Below are positions 1-8,731 of a stretch of 35,808 bases of DNA, in pieces. The DNA lies in assembly GCA_035601835.1 (NCBI GenBank), contig DATNNM010000004.1, positions 1-35,808 of the forward strand, written 5' to 3'. Source of the DNA: Candidatus Tumulicola sp. GTDB taxonomy: Bacteria > Vulcanimicrobiota > Vulcanimicrobiia > Eremiobacterales > Eremiobacteraceae. The notes under the pieces are model-generated. The model was not told the DNA's origin. It saw only the letters and a list, made by a program, of their open reading frames with translations, and did not search any database. The position numbers and the translations under genes were made by a program. Position 1 is the stretch's first letter. Each line of letters begins with the position of its first letter.

Positions 1-3000
1 TGTTGGAAATTGTTCCGAACGCGGATCGACGGACTTCCCGGCGCCGCGGCTTTCGCCATCGCAGCGCCCTCCATCGGCACAGGCATCGCCCTGGACAAGT
101 CCGACATGCTCCTGGTGGTGACGGTGCCCAGGGTGGTGAGCCCGCCTGATTGGCGCTCCCATCCTTGGGGCGGCTGCAGGCTCGCTTGCGAGAGAACCGC
201 GATCGGCCGGTTGTCGCCGAGCCGTGTCGAGACCGTGCCTTCCGCGAACACCGTGTCGACCAGATCGGGTGGACGGTAGCCGTTGAGCTGCAGGATCGCA
301 TCGTTCACCACGAGCACGCTCAGCTGGCCGCTCACCGGACGGCCTTGTCCATCCGTCACGGCGAAGTCCACCGCCTGCTCGCCGCCGGGCTCGCGTACGT
401 CGTGCAGCGGCGTCACTTTGACTTTGAGATAGCGATCTTTCTGATCGACGCTCAAGCGCGCGAAACCGATCTCGCTCAAACTCTTGAGGCTGCCGGCGGG
501 CAGCGTATGCAGCGGCGCGCCGCGACGGATGAGCACGGCTTGCACCGCCGCGCCCAAACGCATGCTCTCGCCGACCGGGAAGGCGACGCGTGTGACGCCG
601 CGCGGCACGTCAAGTGTTTGCTGGAACAACGTGTTGTAACGGATGACCGAGAAATACAGCGTAGCGTCGTCGTACGGCGAGCGCACGACAGCCGTTGCCG
701 TGTCGCCCACTTTGTACGAAGGCTGTGCAAGGTCGATGGTCTTCTGCTCGTGCTGCGGGCCCCCGCTGTCGACGTAGACCTCGACATCGGTCTCCGCAGA
801 CGTGTCGCCGCTCAACTGCGCTCTGATCCGATACACGCCTTGCGCCCTCGGCGTGAGGGCAGCGCTTTGCGGAACGTTCCCGGAGCGCACGTCCGTCTGA
901 TCGACGGTCGCGTACTGCACGTGCTTGTAATCGCTGCTGTAGGTCGAAAGCTGCAGCTCCACATGCACCTGCCGGTTCGCGACGGCGCCCCCCTTGTCGT
1001 CGGTCACGATCACCGACATCGGCAGCGGCGCGTTCACCTTGCCCGCCCAGTCGCTCTTCAATCCGATGAACGCGTGTCCGGGCAGTGCGGTGAACGCCTT
1101 CGTGTCCGAGACCGACAAGTTCGATGCGTCCGACGTCGAGGCGTCGACGCTGTAGGAGACCGGGTACGGCAGATCGTGGCCCACCGGCACCGCTTGAGAA
1201 CTTCGTCCGTATTTATCCGCGGTGAGCGTCTTGCTCAGGACCTCTGAGGAGATCTTGGGCGGCTGCTCCGGCCAGAACCACTGGCGCCCGAATGCATAAC
1301 CGTCCCAACCAGGCGGCGAGAAGTACGTCTGCCCGCGGGTGACGTGGTATTCCGTCTTGCCGCCGTCGACGGGCGCGCCGAACAGATAATTGCTCTGGCT
1401 CATCGCGACGACGCTGTCGCCCGCAAACGCGAATTCTTTGTCGAGAGTCAGCTCCGTCTTGAAGTTCGGCGGCTTGAATTCGGCGACGCGGAACGAGCCC
1501 GAGAGCTCAAGTCCGCTCGCGCTCTTGGCCGCGATCGTCCAAGAGCCCAAGGCTTGCGCGGGTGACCGCGGTAACGCGATCGAGAACGTGCCGAACGCGT
1601 TGGTCGTGTATTGACCCAGCGCGATCTTCTGACCATCGGGGCCGACGAGGGTGACATCGAAGGCGACATTATCCGCGCGCGCGAGAACGTCGCCTTGAAG
1701 GTAATAAGCCATGCCGGTGAACGCGGCCCGCTCGCCTGGCTGGTACAGCTCGCGGTCGGAGAAAATGACGCCGCGCGCCTCGGGAGCATCCGTTTGCCAT
1801 CCTGAGTAAAAGCCGTATTGATAGCCGTAGGACTCGGTTCCCGCGAATGCCCAATCGCGCCCCTCCCTGGCGACCACGAACAACCCCGGGGCGTAACCGT
1901 TGCTCGAATCCGCCGAGCATGCTTGAGCTTCGGTTGCGTCGAGCGAGAACGAGCCGGCACTATCGGTGCTCCCGGACGCGCACACTTGCGGCTCGCCGGA
2001 GCTGCTGTTCTTGTAGACGCTGATCGATGCGCCCGCGACCGTAGCGCCGTCGGATAAGCGGTGGACCCGCACGATACCGCTCTTGGGGAACCACTGCGCC
2101 AGAACCCCGAGGTTGGTGACCTGCACCATTCCGTAAAAGGTCGGGTGCTGCCACTGCGTCTTGCCGTCCTGGAGGTACGGATTCGTGCGTGCCTGCACGC
2201 CGTAGGCGAGCATGCCGTAGGCGCCCAGCCAGCGGGAAAGAGGCAGCGTGCCTAGCGCCTTCTGATTCACGCTTGCGCTCAAACCTGCGTCCGTCCATGT
2301 CTTCGGGTCCGGAAGGTCAGGCTGGCGTCGGCGCACCATGTCGGCTGGTTGGAGTACGCGGTGCGTCGAGGTGTAGGCTTTGTCGGGGAGATTCAATCCC
2401 GCCACCGGCGGCTTGAGCGCTAGATCGGATGGCAGAATCTTGAACCCGCTCGGCGCCCAGAACGCGGCAGCGAGATCGCTCGTCTTGAAATGCAGATCGA
2501 GTCCTGAGCCGAGCTGCTGGCCGAACCGGTCGGTCAGCCCGGCATCCACATGGATCGTGTAATCGGTCGCCGGCGCAAGCTTCGAGTCGTCAACGGCGAT
2601 GAAACTCGAATCTTCGGTCGGGTTGATCGCGCCGGCGATCGGCGCGCCCGAAGCCGCGCGCACTGTCGAGTTCGCCTTGGCCGACTTGGCCCGCACGGCA
2701 TTGTTGAAATCCAGCTGCGGCGTGCCGCCGGCGAACCTGCTCGCCGTGCCGTAGCTCTCCGGCTTGCCGACGAATTCCATCCCTTTGAAGACCAGCGGAT
2801 GAAACGTCTCGATCCTTCCAAGAAACGCGTGGTCGCTCGGGATGTTGCCGTGCGCCGGCTGCAACCCGGGCCCCACCCGGAGCAGGTAGCGAGTGGCCTT
2901 CTGCAGCGGCTGCGCGGGTTCGATCGTGTACGTCCAGCTCAGGCTGATGGGGCGGACGGGTCCGAACTCAAAGCGCCCCAACGGAATCGGCTGCGGCTTT

Positions 3001-3707
3001 GACTTCTGCACCGCGATCTTCAGCGGCACGGCGATGCCGCTGGACTCCGCCCGCAATGACGTCAGGCGGCGCAACGAGTCGATATCCAACTCGACGTTGG
3101 ATTCGATCGCGATGCTCGGGTGCAAGCCGCCTTGCGCGACGGTGTCCTCCAGCCCGCCGTTGCCGTTCGAGCCCGGCAATCCGGACAGTGCTATGCGTTC
3201 GGTGGCGATCGTCCACGCGAGGTCGCGTGCAAGCCGGTGATGCCGCAGGTCGGCTAGTCCTGCTTTGAGGACGACGCGGATGCGCGTCGCCTTCGGGAAC
3301 GGGCGGTCTGACTGGAATCCGACCATGCGCGGGGTCAAGAAGCGGAACTTCCCCGGCAAAGCAGGCACGGTGGCGAAATCACGCAGGGCGGCTTGCTGGT
3401 CGGGACTCTCGATCGCTTCCACCGGGATCAAGGGATCCGAGAAGCGGACGCGGATCTGCGCCGTCGTGTCGACGTCGCCAAGCGGGCTGATCTGCTCGAT
3501 CCAAGCCGGCCGCGCCGGTGGCTTTAGCTCCGCAACCCCGGGCACCGGATCTAATGTAGTGTTCCGCGCCAGAACCAATGTAGCGTTCCGAGCGAAGCTC
3601 GGAAGGGGCGATGGCCACCATGCCAGCATCAAGCCGACCGGTATGGCCAGCAACGCCCTTGCTAAGGCGCGCCCAAGAGGCATGGCGAGAGGTTCAGAAC
3701 GCAGCAT
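1..3707 (-). CDS. Alpha-2-macroglobulin family protein, C-terminus beyond window
   Basis: One uninterrupted frame of about 1235 codons runs off the left edge. The start ATG at 3707 has an AGGA five bases upstream. A signal-peptide-like segment follows (residues about 14-37, rich in Leu/Ala and ending near PSFA). The family is recognised from several marks: DRELYQPGE near residue 653 (the Y-x-PGE motif of macroglobulin MG domains), FKPPNFK near 746, VVNDAILQL near 1132 (bait-region domain) and RVRNNF at the very edge, which begins the A2M domain. The thioester (CxEQ) and receptor-binding parts would lie outside the window, so it cannot be said whether the thioester is kept. Bacterial members are periplasmic or surface protease traps, often about 1500-1900 residues. 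No pbpC-like partner is seen upstream; the gene follows pilB by about 60 bases. Residues about 35-43, at the predicted signal-peptide end, are encoded by a palindromic repeat also found at 13002. Confidence 0.9.
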   Translation of the reverse strand, partial: MLRSEPLAMPLGRALARALLAIPVGLMLAWWPSPLPSFARNATLVLARNTTLDPVPGVAELKPPARPAWIEQISPLGDVDTTAQIRVRFSDPLIPVEAIESPDQQAALRDFATVPALPGKFRFLTPRMVGFQSDRPFPKATRIRVVLKAGLADLRHHRLARDLAWTIATERIALSGLPGSNGNGGLEDTVAQGGLHPSIAIESNVELDIDSLRRLTSLRAESSGIAVPLKIAVQKSKPQPIPLGRFEFGPVRPISLSWTYTIEPAQPLQKATRYLLRVGPGLQPAHGNIPSDHAFLGRIETFHPLVFKGMEFVGKPESYGTASRFAGGTPQLDFNNAVRAKSAKANSTVRAASGAPIAGAINPTEDSSFIAVDDSKLAPATDYTIHVDAGLTDRFGQQLGSGLDLHFKTSDLAAAFWAPSGFKILPSDLALKPPVAGLNLPDKAYTSTHRVLQPADMVRRRQPDLPDPKTWTDAGLSASVNQKALGTLPLSRWLGAYGMLAYGVQARTNPYLQDGKTQWQHPTFYGMVQVTNLGVLAQWFPKSGIVRVHRLSDGATVAGASISVYKNSSSGEPQVCASGSTDSAGSFSLDATEAQACSADSSNGYAPGLFVVAREGRDWAFAGTESYGYQYGFYSGWQTDAPEARGVIFSDRELYQPGERAAFTGMAYYLQGDVLARADNVAFDVTLVGPDGQKIALGQYTTNAFGTFSIALPRSPAQALGSWTIAAKSASGLELSGSFRVAEFKPPNFKTELTLDKEFAFAGDSVVAMSQSNYLFGAPVDGGKTEYHVTRGQTYFSPPGWDGYAFGRQWFWPEQPPKISSEVLSKTLTADKYGRSSQAVPVGHDLPYPVSYSVDASTSDASNLSVSDTKAFTALPGHAFIGLKSDWAGKVNAPLPMSVIVTDDKGGAVANRQVHVELQLSTYSSDYKHVQYATVDQTDVRSGNVPQSAALTPRAQGVYRIRAQLSGDTSAETDVEVYVDSGGPQHEQKTIDLAQPSYKVGDTATAVVRSPYDDATLYFSVIRYNTLFQQTLDVPRGVTRVAFPVGESMRLGAAVQAVLIRRGAPLHTLPAGSLKSLSEIGFARLSVDQKDRYLKVKVTPLHDVREPGGEQAVDFAVTDGQGRPVSGQLSVLVVNDAILQLNGYRPPDLVDTVFAEGTVSTRLGDNRPIAVLSQASLQPPQGWERQSGGLTTLGTVTTRSMSDLSRAMPVPMEGAAMAKAAAPGSPSIRVRNNFQ
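3580..3604. repeat. GTAGC-hairpin repeat, half copy inside the macroglobulin gene
   Basis: GTAGC is followed by a perfect 8-bp stem TTCCGAGC / GCTCGGAA with loop GAA. The 28 bases from 3577 to 3604 are identical to 12999-13026. A degenerate neighbour starting GTAGTGTTCCG at 3556 suggests a second, decayed unit. The copy is read in frame within the N-terminal region of the macroglobulin gene. Confidence 0.8.
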
Positions 3708-3733
3708 AAAGGTCCTGTAGTATGTCGGGATAG

Positions 3734-3756
3734 GCCGCACAAAGGTTCAGTGCGGC
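3734..3756 (-). terminator. Hairpin between pilB and the macroglobulin gene
   Basis: A perfect 7-bp stem GCCGCAC / GTGCGGC with a 9-base loop lies just after the pilB stop. No T-run follows on the minus strand, so termination is uncertain. It could instead be a processing or attenuation structure ahead of the macroglobulin gene. Confidence 0.35.
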
Positions 3757-3767
3757 GCCTTTAGGAC

Positions 3768-5954
3768 CTAGGCCGTCACCCGGAGGACTTCGCGCAAAGT
3801 CGTTTCGCCTGAGAGCATGCGCCCGATCGCATCGTCGCGCAAGTCGGTGAAGCCGCGCGACGTGACGTAATCCAGCAGCTGGCCCGAATCCGCGCCCCGC
3901 GCTATCAGGCGTCGCAGACCCTCGTCCACGACCACCACTTCATGCACCGCGAGGCGGCCGTGATAACCGCTCTCGTGGCAGCGCTCGCAGCCGCGGCCCC
4001 GGCGTAACACCTTAGGCGTCGCCACCGGCACCATCTCCTGCAGCACCACCTGCTCTTCCAGCGGCACTTCGTAGTCCTCGACGCAGCGATCGCAGATGCG
4101 CCGCATCAAGCGCTGACCGACGACGCCGAGCAGCGATGAGGCGATCATCGCGGGATCCACGCCGATATCCACCAGTCGCGCGATCGCCTGGATCGCGGTG
4201 TTCGTGTGCAGGGTAGATAGCAGCAAGTGGCCGGTGAGCGCCGCGCGCACCGCCAAGTCGGCGGTCTCGCGATCGCGGATCTCGCCGACGTAGATCACGT
4301 CCGGGTCCTGGCGCAGAATCGCGCGCAGCACCGAGGCGAAGGTCAAATTGCGTTTGAGCTGGATCTCGACCTGATTGACGCCGGCGACGCGATACTCGAC
4401 GGGCTCTTCAATCGTGGTGATGTTGGTGGTGCCGTCGTTGATCTCTTGAAGGACGGCGAACAAGGTCGTCGACTTGCCGCTGCCGGTCGGACCGCAGCAC
4501 AGCAGCATGCCGTAGGGCCGCCTGGTCAGCGGGGCGATCGCGTCGTAGTTGCGCTCCGAGAATCCCGTGGACTTCAGCGATTTGAAGATCGGGTTCTTCT
4601 CCAACAGCCGGATCACGATCTTCTCGCCGTACACGGTCGGCATCGAGGAGATGCGCAAGTCGAAATCCTTGCGCTGGTAACGCATGGACATGCCGCCGTC
4701 TTGGGGCACGTGGCGAATGGTGATGTCCATGCGCGACATGATCTTGATGCGCGACACCACGGCGGGGTACAGGCGCTTCGGCAGGGTGCGCAGTTCGCGC
4801 AACACGCCGTCGAGCCTGAACCGCACGGACACCTTGTCGGCGAACGGTTCGAGGTGGATGTCGCTCGCTCGGTCCTCGACCGAGGTCCGCAGCAGCGATT
4901 CCACGAGCTGGACGATCGGCTGGGTGTCCGAAAGCTTGCGCAGCGTTTCGAGATCCTCGACCTCGCCCATGCCCGCAAAGGCGTCCAGCGCTCCGGACGT
5001 CTCCGGCACCGAATCGAGCAGCCGGTCCACCGAGTGCAGCGATGCCGCGTGATACAGGTTGTTGATCGCGTTTGCGACATCTTCGATGAGCGCGAAGCGC
5101 ACGTCGAGGGTCATCTTCACGCGATGGTTGAGCATGTCGATCGCGAGCAAGTCGCTCGGATCCGCCATGGCCACGATGAACTTTTCCTCTTCGCGGCGCA
5201 CCGGCACGATCAAGCGATCCGTAGCCATGTGCTCGGGGATGACGTCCGCTTCGCCCTCGTCCGGCCGGATCCGCGTCAAATCGATGAACGGGACGTGATA
5301 GAGATCGCTGAGGAATTGATCAACGCTTTCGCGCGGCGTGATCGAAAACTCGGTGAGCACGTCGCGCAGGTTACGCCCCTGCAGGAGGCGAGCATAGAAG
5401 ATCTTGTCGATGGCGGAAGCATCGAGCTTGTGGACCTGGTCGATGCGCCGCAGCAGCCGCAAGTAATATTGATAATGCGCCGGCGTGATGGGTTCGGCGC
5501 CGATGCGGGGCACGTCGTCGTCGGGATCGATGTTGCTGTCCGCGAAACCCTTGGTCCCGTTGGCTGGGGAATAAATCGTTTCGAACAGCATGAAGCGATC
5601 GGCGGCCACCATGTCGCCGAAACTGATGCCGTACTCGTGCTCCTGCGGGTCGATGGCGTTGTGCCACACGATCTCGACCGGCACGCGCACCATGTCGCTT
5701 CCGGTGAGGCGGATCTGCGCCGAACCCACGTCTCCCATTTTCAGCTCGTTGTGGGACTCGAAGCGCATGCCGCCGGCGCTGAGGTCGGTGGTCTCGCCCA
5801 TGGCAACGCGGCCGTCGTTGGTCCGAATCGTGACGGACAAACGCATGCGGCGCCGCTTAAAGCGGCGCTCGGCTTTCGGAAGGTCGGGGAAGAGCTCTTT
5901 GCTTCCCCTCATCGTCCGAGCCGGCTGGCTGCTCTGTGCACGTGCTGCTGACAT
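3768..5954 (-). CDS. pilB: PilZ-PilB: type IV pilus extension ATPase with N-terminal PilZ domain
   Basis: The 728-residue protein has three parts. Residues about 30-130 form a PilZ domain with both c-di-GMP signatures, RRRMR (RxxxR) and DLSAGG ([D/N]xSxxG). Residues about 160-305 match the T2SSE/MshE N-terminal domain. The rest is a GspE/PulE-type secretion ATPase with Walker A GPTGSGKST near 485, Walker B VIYVGEIRD near 552, and a zinc tetracysteine CDRC...CERC near 622-655. In the family this ATPase powers pilin polymerisation at the inner membrane. Tetracysteine and length favour PilB over the retraction ATPase PilT. It stands apart from the pilM-Q cluster, 143 bases after mdh, with a Crp-like site upstream. 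The start ATG has AAGGG close by. The PilZ fusion is unusual for PilB; direct c-di-GMP control is inferred from the motifs. Confidence 0.95.
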   Translation of the reverse strand: MSAARAQSSQPARTMRGSKELFPDLPKAERRFKRRRMRLSVTIRTNDGRVAMGETTDLSAGGMRFESHNELKMGDVGSAQIRLTGSDMVRVPVEIVWHNAIDPQEHEYGISFGDMVAADRFMLFETIYSPANGTKGFADSNIDPDDDVPRIGAEPITPAHYQYYLRLLRRIDQVHKLDASAIDKIFYARLLQGRNLRDVLTEFSITPRESVDQFLSDLYHVPFIDLTRIRPDEGEADVIPEHMATDRLIVPVRREEEKFIVAMADPSDLLAIDMLNHRVKMTLDVRFALIEDVANAINNLYHAASLHSVDRLLDSVPETSGALDAFAGMGEVEDLETLRKLSDTQPIVQLVESLLRTSVEDRASDIHLEPFADKVSVRFRLDGVLRELRTLPKRLYPAVVSRIKIMSRMDITIRHVPQDGGMSMRYQRKDFDLRISSMPTVYGEKIVIRLLEKNPIFKSLKSTGFSERNYDAIAPLTRRPYGMLLCCGPTGSGKSTTLFAVLQEINDGTTNITTIEEPVEYRVAGVNQVEIQLKRNLTFASVLRAILRQDPDVIYVGEIRDRETADLAVRAALTGHLLLSTLHTNTAIQAIARLVDIGVDPAMIASSLLGVVGQRLMRRICDRCVEDYEVPLEEQVVLQEMVPVATPKVLRRGRGCERCHESGYHGRLAVHEVVVVDEGLRRLIARGADSGQLLDYVTSRGFTDLRDDAIGRMLSGETTLREVLRVTA

Positions 5955-5965
5955 GAACCCTTACT

Positions 5966-5984
5966 TTCCGGGCCCCGCCCGGAA
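5966..5984 (-). promoter_or_regulatory. Hairpin next to the pilB ribosome binding site
   Basis: An 8-bp perfect stem TTCCGGGC / GCCCGGAA with a 3-base loop ends 11 bases before the pilB start codon, abutting the AAGGG ribosome binding site. No T-run follows, so it is unlikely to be the mdh terminator. It may affect translation initiation of pilB. Confidence 0.4.
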
Positions 5985-6058
5985 CGCTTCCTGCGCGCGA
6001 AGTCGGAGCGCTTTCTCTAGGTCAATGCCCACAAGGGCATGCCCGCGCCCCACCCTAC

Positions 6059-6074
6059 TGTGATTATCGTCACT
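6059..6074. promoter_or_regulatory. Candidate Crp-family binding site upstream of pilB
   Basis: TGTGA-TTATCG-TCACT matches the E. coli CRP consensus TGTGA-N6-TCACA at nine of ten half-site bases. It lies in the mdh-pilB intergenic region, centred about 112 bases upstream of the pilB start, which suits activation from an upstream promoter. A Crp-family regulator with conserved recognition residues is encoded at 26957-27661. Confidence 0.5.
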
Positions 6075-6097
6075 TTCGGACGACGGTTTCACCTTGC

Positions 6098-7027
6098 CTA
6101 CCCGGCCGGCAGCGCCTCCACGAGGCTCTTGACCGCCTCGGCGGACTTCTGGAGCGCCGCTTGCTCGGCCGGCGTGAGCTTGATTTGGACGATCTCTTCG
6201 AGCCCCTTGGCTCCCAGCTTGCACGGAACTCCGATGAAGAGGTCCTTGATGCCGTACTCGCCTTGCAAGAACGCTGCGCAAGGCAAGATCTTGTGCTTGT
6301 CCTTGAGGATCGCGTCGACCATCTCAGCGATGGCACGCGCCGGCGCGTAGTAGGCGCTTCCTGCCTTGAGCAAGGCGACGATCTCGCCGCCGCCGCCTGC
6401 GGTGCGCTTCACCAGCCGATCGATAGCGGCCGCGTCCATGAGTTCCGTGATCGGAATGCCGGCCACCGTGGAGTAGCGGGGCAGCGGCACCATTTGATCG
6501 CCATGCCCGCCCAACACGAACGCGTGCACGTTGTCCACGCTGACCTTCAGCTCTTGCGCGATGAACGTGCAGAACCTGGCCGAATCCAAAACGCCCGCCA
6601 TGCCGATGATGCGCTCGCGCGGCAGCCGGCTGACGCGGCGCGCCACCTCGCACATCGCATCCAGCGGATTGGTGACGATGATCAGAATGGCGTCCGGCGA
6701 ACCGGCGACGGCGGCCTTGGTGGCCGCGCCCACGATCTCGGCGTTCGCCTTCAGCAGGTCGTCACGGCTCATGCCGGGTTTGCGCGGGAAGCCGGCGGTG
6801 ATCACCACGATGTCGGAACCTTTCGTGGGCGCATAGTCGTTGCTGCCGACGACGTCGACGTTACTGCGTTCCACCGGCAACGCCTCGAGCAGATCGAGCG
6901 CCTTGCCCTGCGGTATGCCCTCGACGACATCCACGAGCACGATGTCGGCGAGTTCTTTTTGGGCCAACCAGTGGGCCGTGGTGGCGCCGACATTACCGGC
7001 GCCCACGATCGTGACTTTCTTTCGCAT
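6098..7027 (-). CDS. mdh: Malate dehydrogenase (LDH-like, NAD-dependent)
   Basis: The 309-residue protein interconverts malate and oxaloacetate in the TCA cycle. It has the Rossmann motif GAGNVG (9-14) and an acidic NAD-ribose residue in LVDVVEG (31-37). The substrate loop [11 protein letters not shown] (80-90) carries Arg82 and Arg88; the R-K-P-G-M form indicates malate rather than lactate specificity. Also present are N120, D148, R151 and catalytic H175 in GGHGDQM. The start at 7027 is chosen because AAGGGG lies about seven bases upstream and the Rossmann strand begins at residue 4. A longer in-frame extension to 7240 overlaps the anti-sigma gene and looks unlike protein. It follows the anti-sigma gene by 38 bases. 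Confidence 0.95.
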   Translation of the reverse strand: MRKKVTIVGAGNVGATTAHWLAQKELADIVLVDVVEGIPQGKALDLLEALPVERSNVDVVGSNDYAPTKGSDIVVITAGFPRKPGMSRDDLLKANAEIVGAATKAAVAGSPDAILIIVTNPLDAMCEVARRVSRLPRERIIGMAGVLDSARFCTFIAQELKVSVDNVHAFVLGGHGDQMVPLPRYSTVAGIPITELMDAAAIDRLVKRTAGGGGEIVALLKAGSAYYAPARAIAEMVDAILKDKHKILPCAAFLQGEYGIKDLFIGVPCKLGAKGLEEIVQIKLTPAEQAALQKSAEAVKSLVEALPAG

Positions 7028-7065
7028 GATCACCCCTTGTCCACTCTCGTTGCAGTGCCGGTCGT

Positions 7066-7899
7066 CTAGATCGCGGTCTCCATCAAAAACGGCCTCGTCG
7101 GGATTCCGGTGCCCGCGCCGTGTTCCATGCTGAAGGCCACGATGTCGCCCTTGCGCAGCGGCATCGGCAGATCCATGATCGTCATGCCGCCTTTTTGAAC
7201 CGCGCCCGCGCTGTGCGCCTGGCCGTTGCGCACGACCCACAATTGGTAACTCATGCCTTTGGGGGCATTGGGCACCGACGCCATCACCATGCCGTTCTTG
7301 TTCTCGTCCATTGGTTGCACGACGGTGCTATGCCAGGTGCGTCCGGTTGCGTCTTGTCCGCGGCCCATCTCCCAGTACGAACCGGTAGCGAGGGACGCCA
7401 TGACGTCGTGGCCGTGCTCGGCCTTCGCGGCGAGCTCGGTGTTCGCCGCCTCCAGCGCCGTCACGCGCGCCGTCGCTTGCGCGAGCGCGTGGGCCATGCG
7501 TTCCCGTTCGTGTGATTGATTCATCGCGATGAAGACGGCCACGATCGCCGCCAAGCCGGCCGCCGCGGTGAGCCAGTACTGCGCATAGCGCCACAGCGCG
7601 CCGGGCTCACCCGCGCGTTCGCCGCTGCCGGCGTTTGTCCGGCTTCGACGCCTCAACATCGTCTTTGCTTTGATCTCGCCTTGCGCCGCGGCGACCAACC
7701 TGCGCTTGAGCTCGTCGTCCGGCTGCGCGGTCTCGCACGCGAGCGGAAGCATTCCCACTACGTTTTGCATCTCCGCGAGTTCGACCCGGCACGGCTCGCA
7801 CGCCGCGATGTGCTCGCGCACGACCAGCTGGTCTTCGGGCGAAAGCGCCCCGAGCGCGTACGGCGCGGTCATATCGAAGACGTGGAAGAGTTGGGTCAT
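7066..7899 (-). CDS. Anti-sigma factor, RskA family, membrane anchored
   Basis: The 277-residue protein has an N-terminal zinc-anti-sigma motif, H30-x3-C34-x2-C37, in a segment typical of SigK-type anti-sigma factors. A single membrane helix lies at about 108-127, and a C-terminal RskA domain follows ([17 protein letters not shown] region). The topology puts the sigma-binding head in the cytoplasm and the RskA domain outside. Its start ATG overlaps the sigma gene stop by four bases (ATGA), the usual arrangement for a cognate pair. The family holds the ECF factor inactive until proteolysis or redox change releases it. The inducing signal cannot be read from sequence. Confidence 0.9.
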   Translation of the reverse strand: MTQLFHVFDMTAPYALGALSPEDQLVVREHIAACEPCRVELAEMQNVVGMLPLACETAQPDDELKRRLVAAAQGEIKAKTMLRRRSRTNAGSGERAGEPGALWRYAQYWLTAAAGLAAIVAVFIAMNQSHERERMAHALAQATARVTALEAANTELAAKAEHGHDVMASLATGSYWEMGRGQDATGRTWHSTVVQPMDENKNGMVMASVPNAPKGMSYQLWVVRNGQAHSAGAVQKGGMTIMDLPMPLRKGDIVAFSMEHGAGTGIPTRPFLMETAI

Positions 7900-8465
7900 G
7901 TCGCAGCCTCGCCGAGCTTTTGACCTTCGAGGTAGCCCTTGAGCTTCAGCAGGCCTAGACGAAGCCGGCCCTTGACCGTGCCGAGCGGCACTCCCATGAG
8001 CTCGGCGATCTGCACGTGCGTGTAGCCGGAGAAGTACGCGAGCTCGATGCTCTTGCGTTGCTCGGCCGGAAGGTCGTCCAGCGCATTGCGCACGAGATCG
8101 CCGCGCAGCTCAGCCCAGACCTGCTGCCACACGCCCGGCTCGTCGGCGGGAGTGTCCGGCAGCTCGTCAAGCGGCGACGCTGCGCTCGTTGACGCGCTCG
8201 CGCGCAGTTTGTCGATGGAGCGATGATGGACGACCGAAAGCAGCCACGTGCGGACGCTGCCGCGTTCCCGCCGAAACGAGCCGGCCTGGCGCCAGACGGC
8301 CAGAAAGGCCTCTTGCAGCACGTCTTCGGCTGAATTGCGCTCGCCGACGATGCGATACGCCAGCGAATAGCCGATCTTATTGTAGCGGTCGTAGAGCTCT
8401 TCCAAACCGGAAACCTCGCCGCGCGCCAGCGCGGCGATCAGATCCTCGTCCGACCGATCCGGCAT
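7896..8465 (-). CDS. ECF RNA polymerase sigma factor (SigK/RpoE type)
   Basis: The 189-residue protein has only sigma regions 2 and 4. Region 2 (about 20-88) includes AEDVLQEAFLAVWR and the DNA-melting segment through RTWLLSVVHHRSIDKLR. Region 4 (about 130-180) has a helix-turn-helix, HVQIAELMGVPLGTVKGRL. Size and domain set are those of ECF sigma factors. It is translationally coupled to the RskA-type anti-sigma gene downstream, as in the SigK group. The start ATG lies nine bases after GAGGGA, and that ribosome binding site is one arm of a hairpin (8475-8508). Target promoters are unknown; mdh may be co-transcribed. Confidence 0.93.
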   Translation of the reverse strand: MPDRSDEDLIAALARGEVSGLEELYDRYNKIGYSLAYRIVGERNSAEDVLQEAFLAVWRQAGSFRRERGSVRTWLLSVVHHRSIDKLRASASTSAASPLDELPDTPADEPGVWQQVWAELRGDLVRNALDDLPAEQRKSIELAYFSGYTHVQIAELMGVPLGTVKGRLRLGLLKLKGYLEGQKLGEAAT

Positions 8466-8474
8466 CAGATTTAT

Positions 8475-8508
8475 TCCCTCTTCTTTAGAGACTACGTCTC
8501 AAGAGGGA
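8475..8508 (-). promoter_or_regulatory. Hairpin sequestering the ECF sigma ribosome binding site
   Basis: On the minus strand, TCCCTCTT pairs with AAGAGGGA (8 bp), and inside it GAGAC pairs with GTCTC (loop GTA) with a 5-base bulge on one side. The AAGAGGGA arm contains the only Shine-Dalgarno-like sequence for the sigma gene. No T-run follows, which argues against a tRNA terminator. It resembles a translational switch such as an RNA thermometer, but this is inference. Confidence 0.5.
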
Positions 8509-8539
8509 GATGAGTTCATAAGGCTGCAGCCATGCGGTG

Positions 8540-8612
8540 CTGGGGCGGAAGGACTCGAACCTTCGCATGCCAGCTCCAAAGGCTGGTGCCTTACCAACTT
8601 GGCTACGCCCCA
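8540..8612 (-). tRNA. tRNA-Gln (anticodon TTG)
   Basis: Read on the minus strand, a 7-bp acceptor stem TGGGGCG / CGCCCCA closes a standard cloverleaf. It has the D arm GCCAAGTTGGTAAGGC, an anticodon stem CCAGC / GCTGG with loop CTTTGGA (anticodon TTG, decoding CAA/CAG), and a T arm with GGTTCGAGTCC. The discriminator base is G, as is usual for tRNA-Gln. The 3' CCA is not encoded (CACC follows). Confidence 0.95.
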
Positions 8613-8675
8613 ATGCGTTCATACGGCTTGGTTCCATCGGGCTTCGACGATTTCCGCCGACTCCGGGGCGTCTTG

Positions 8676-8707
8676 AAAAGGCGAAAGCCGGACCGTACGA
8701 TCCGGCT
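8676..8707 (-). terminator. Rho-independent terminator of the NlpC/P60 gene
   Basis: On the minus strand a 7-bp stem AGCCGGA / TCCGGCT with an 8-base loop is followed by TTCGCCTTTTC. It begins 25 bases after the NlpC/P60 stop codon and precedes the tRNA gene. Stem plus T-rich tail support termination. Confidence 0.6.
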
Positions 8708-8731
8708 CGACGAGTCCTGCGCGGGCGAGAC

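Noticed and set aside
4227-5951. Long open frame of 574 codons on the plus strand, antisense to pilB
   Set aside because: It is a shadow of the high-GC pilB frame: Arg/His/Asp-rich, no recognisable domain, while the opposite strand encodes a full ATPase.
5955-6097. c-di-GMP (GEMM) riboswitch upstream of the PilZ-PilB gene
   Set aside because: Looked for because of the PilZ domain, but the conserved core and paired arms of GEMM RNAs are not present.
7028-7240. N-terminal extension of mdh
   Set aside because: It runs through the anti-sigma gene and looks unlike protein; the Rossmann strand and ribosome site fix the start at 7027.
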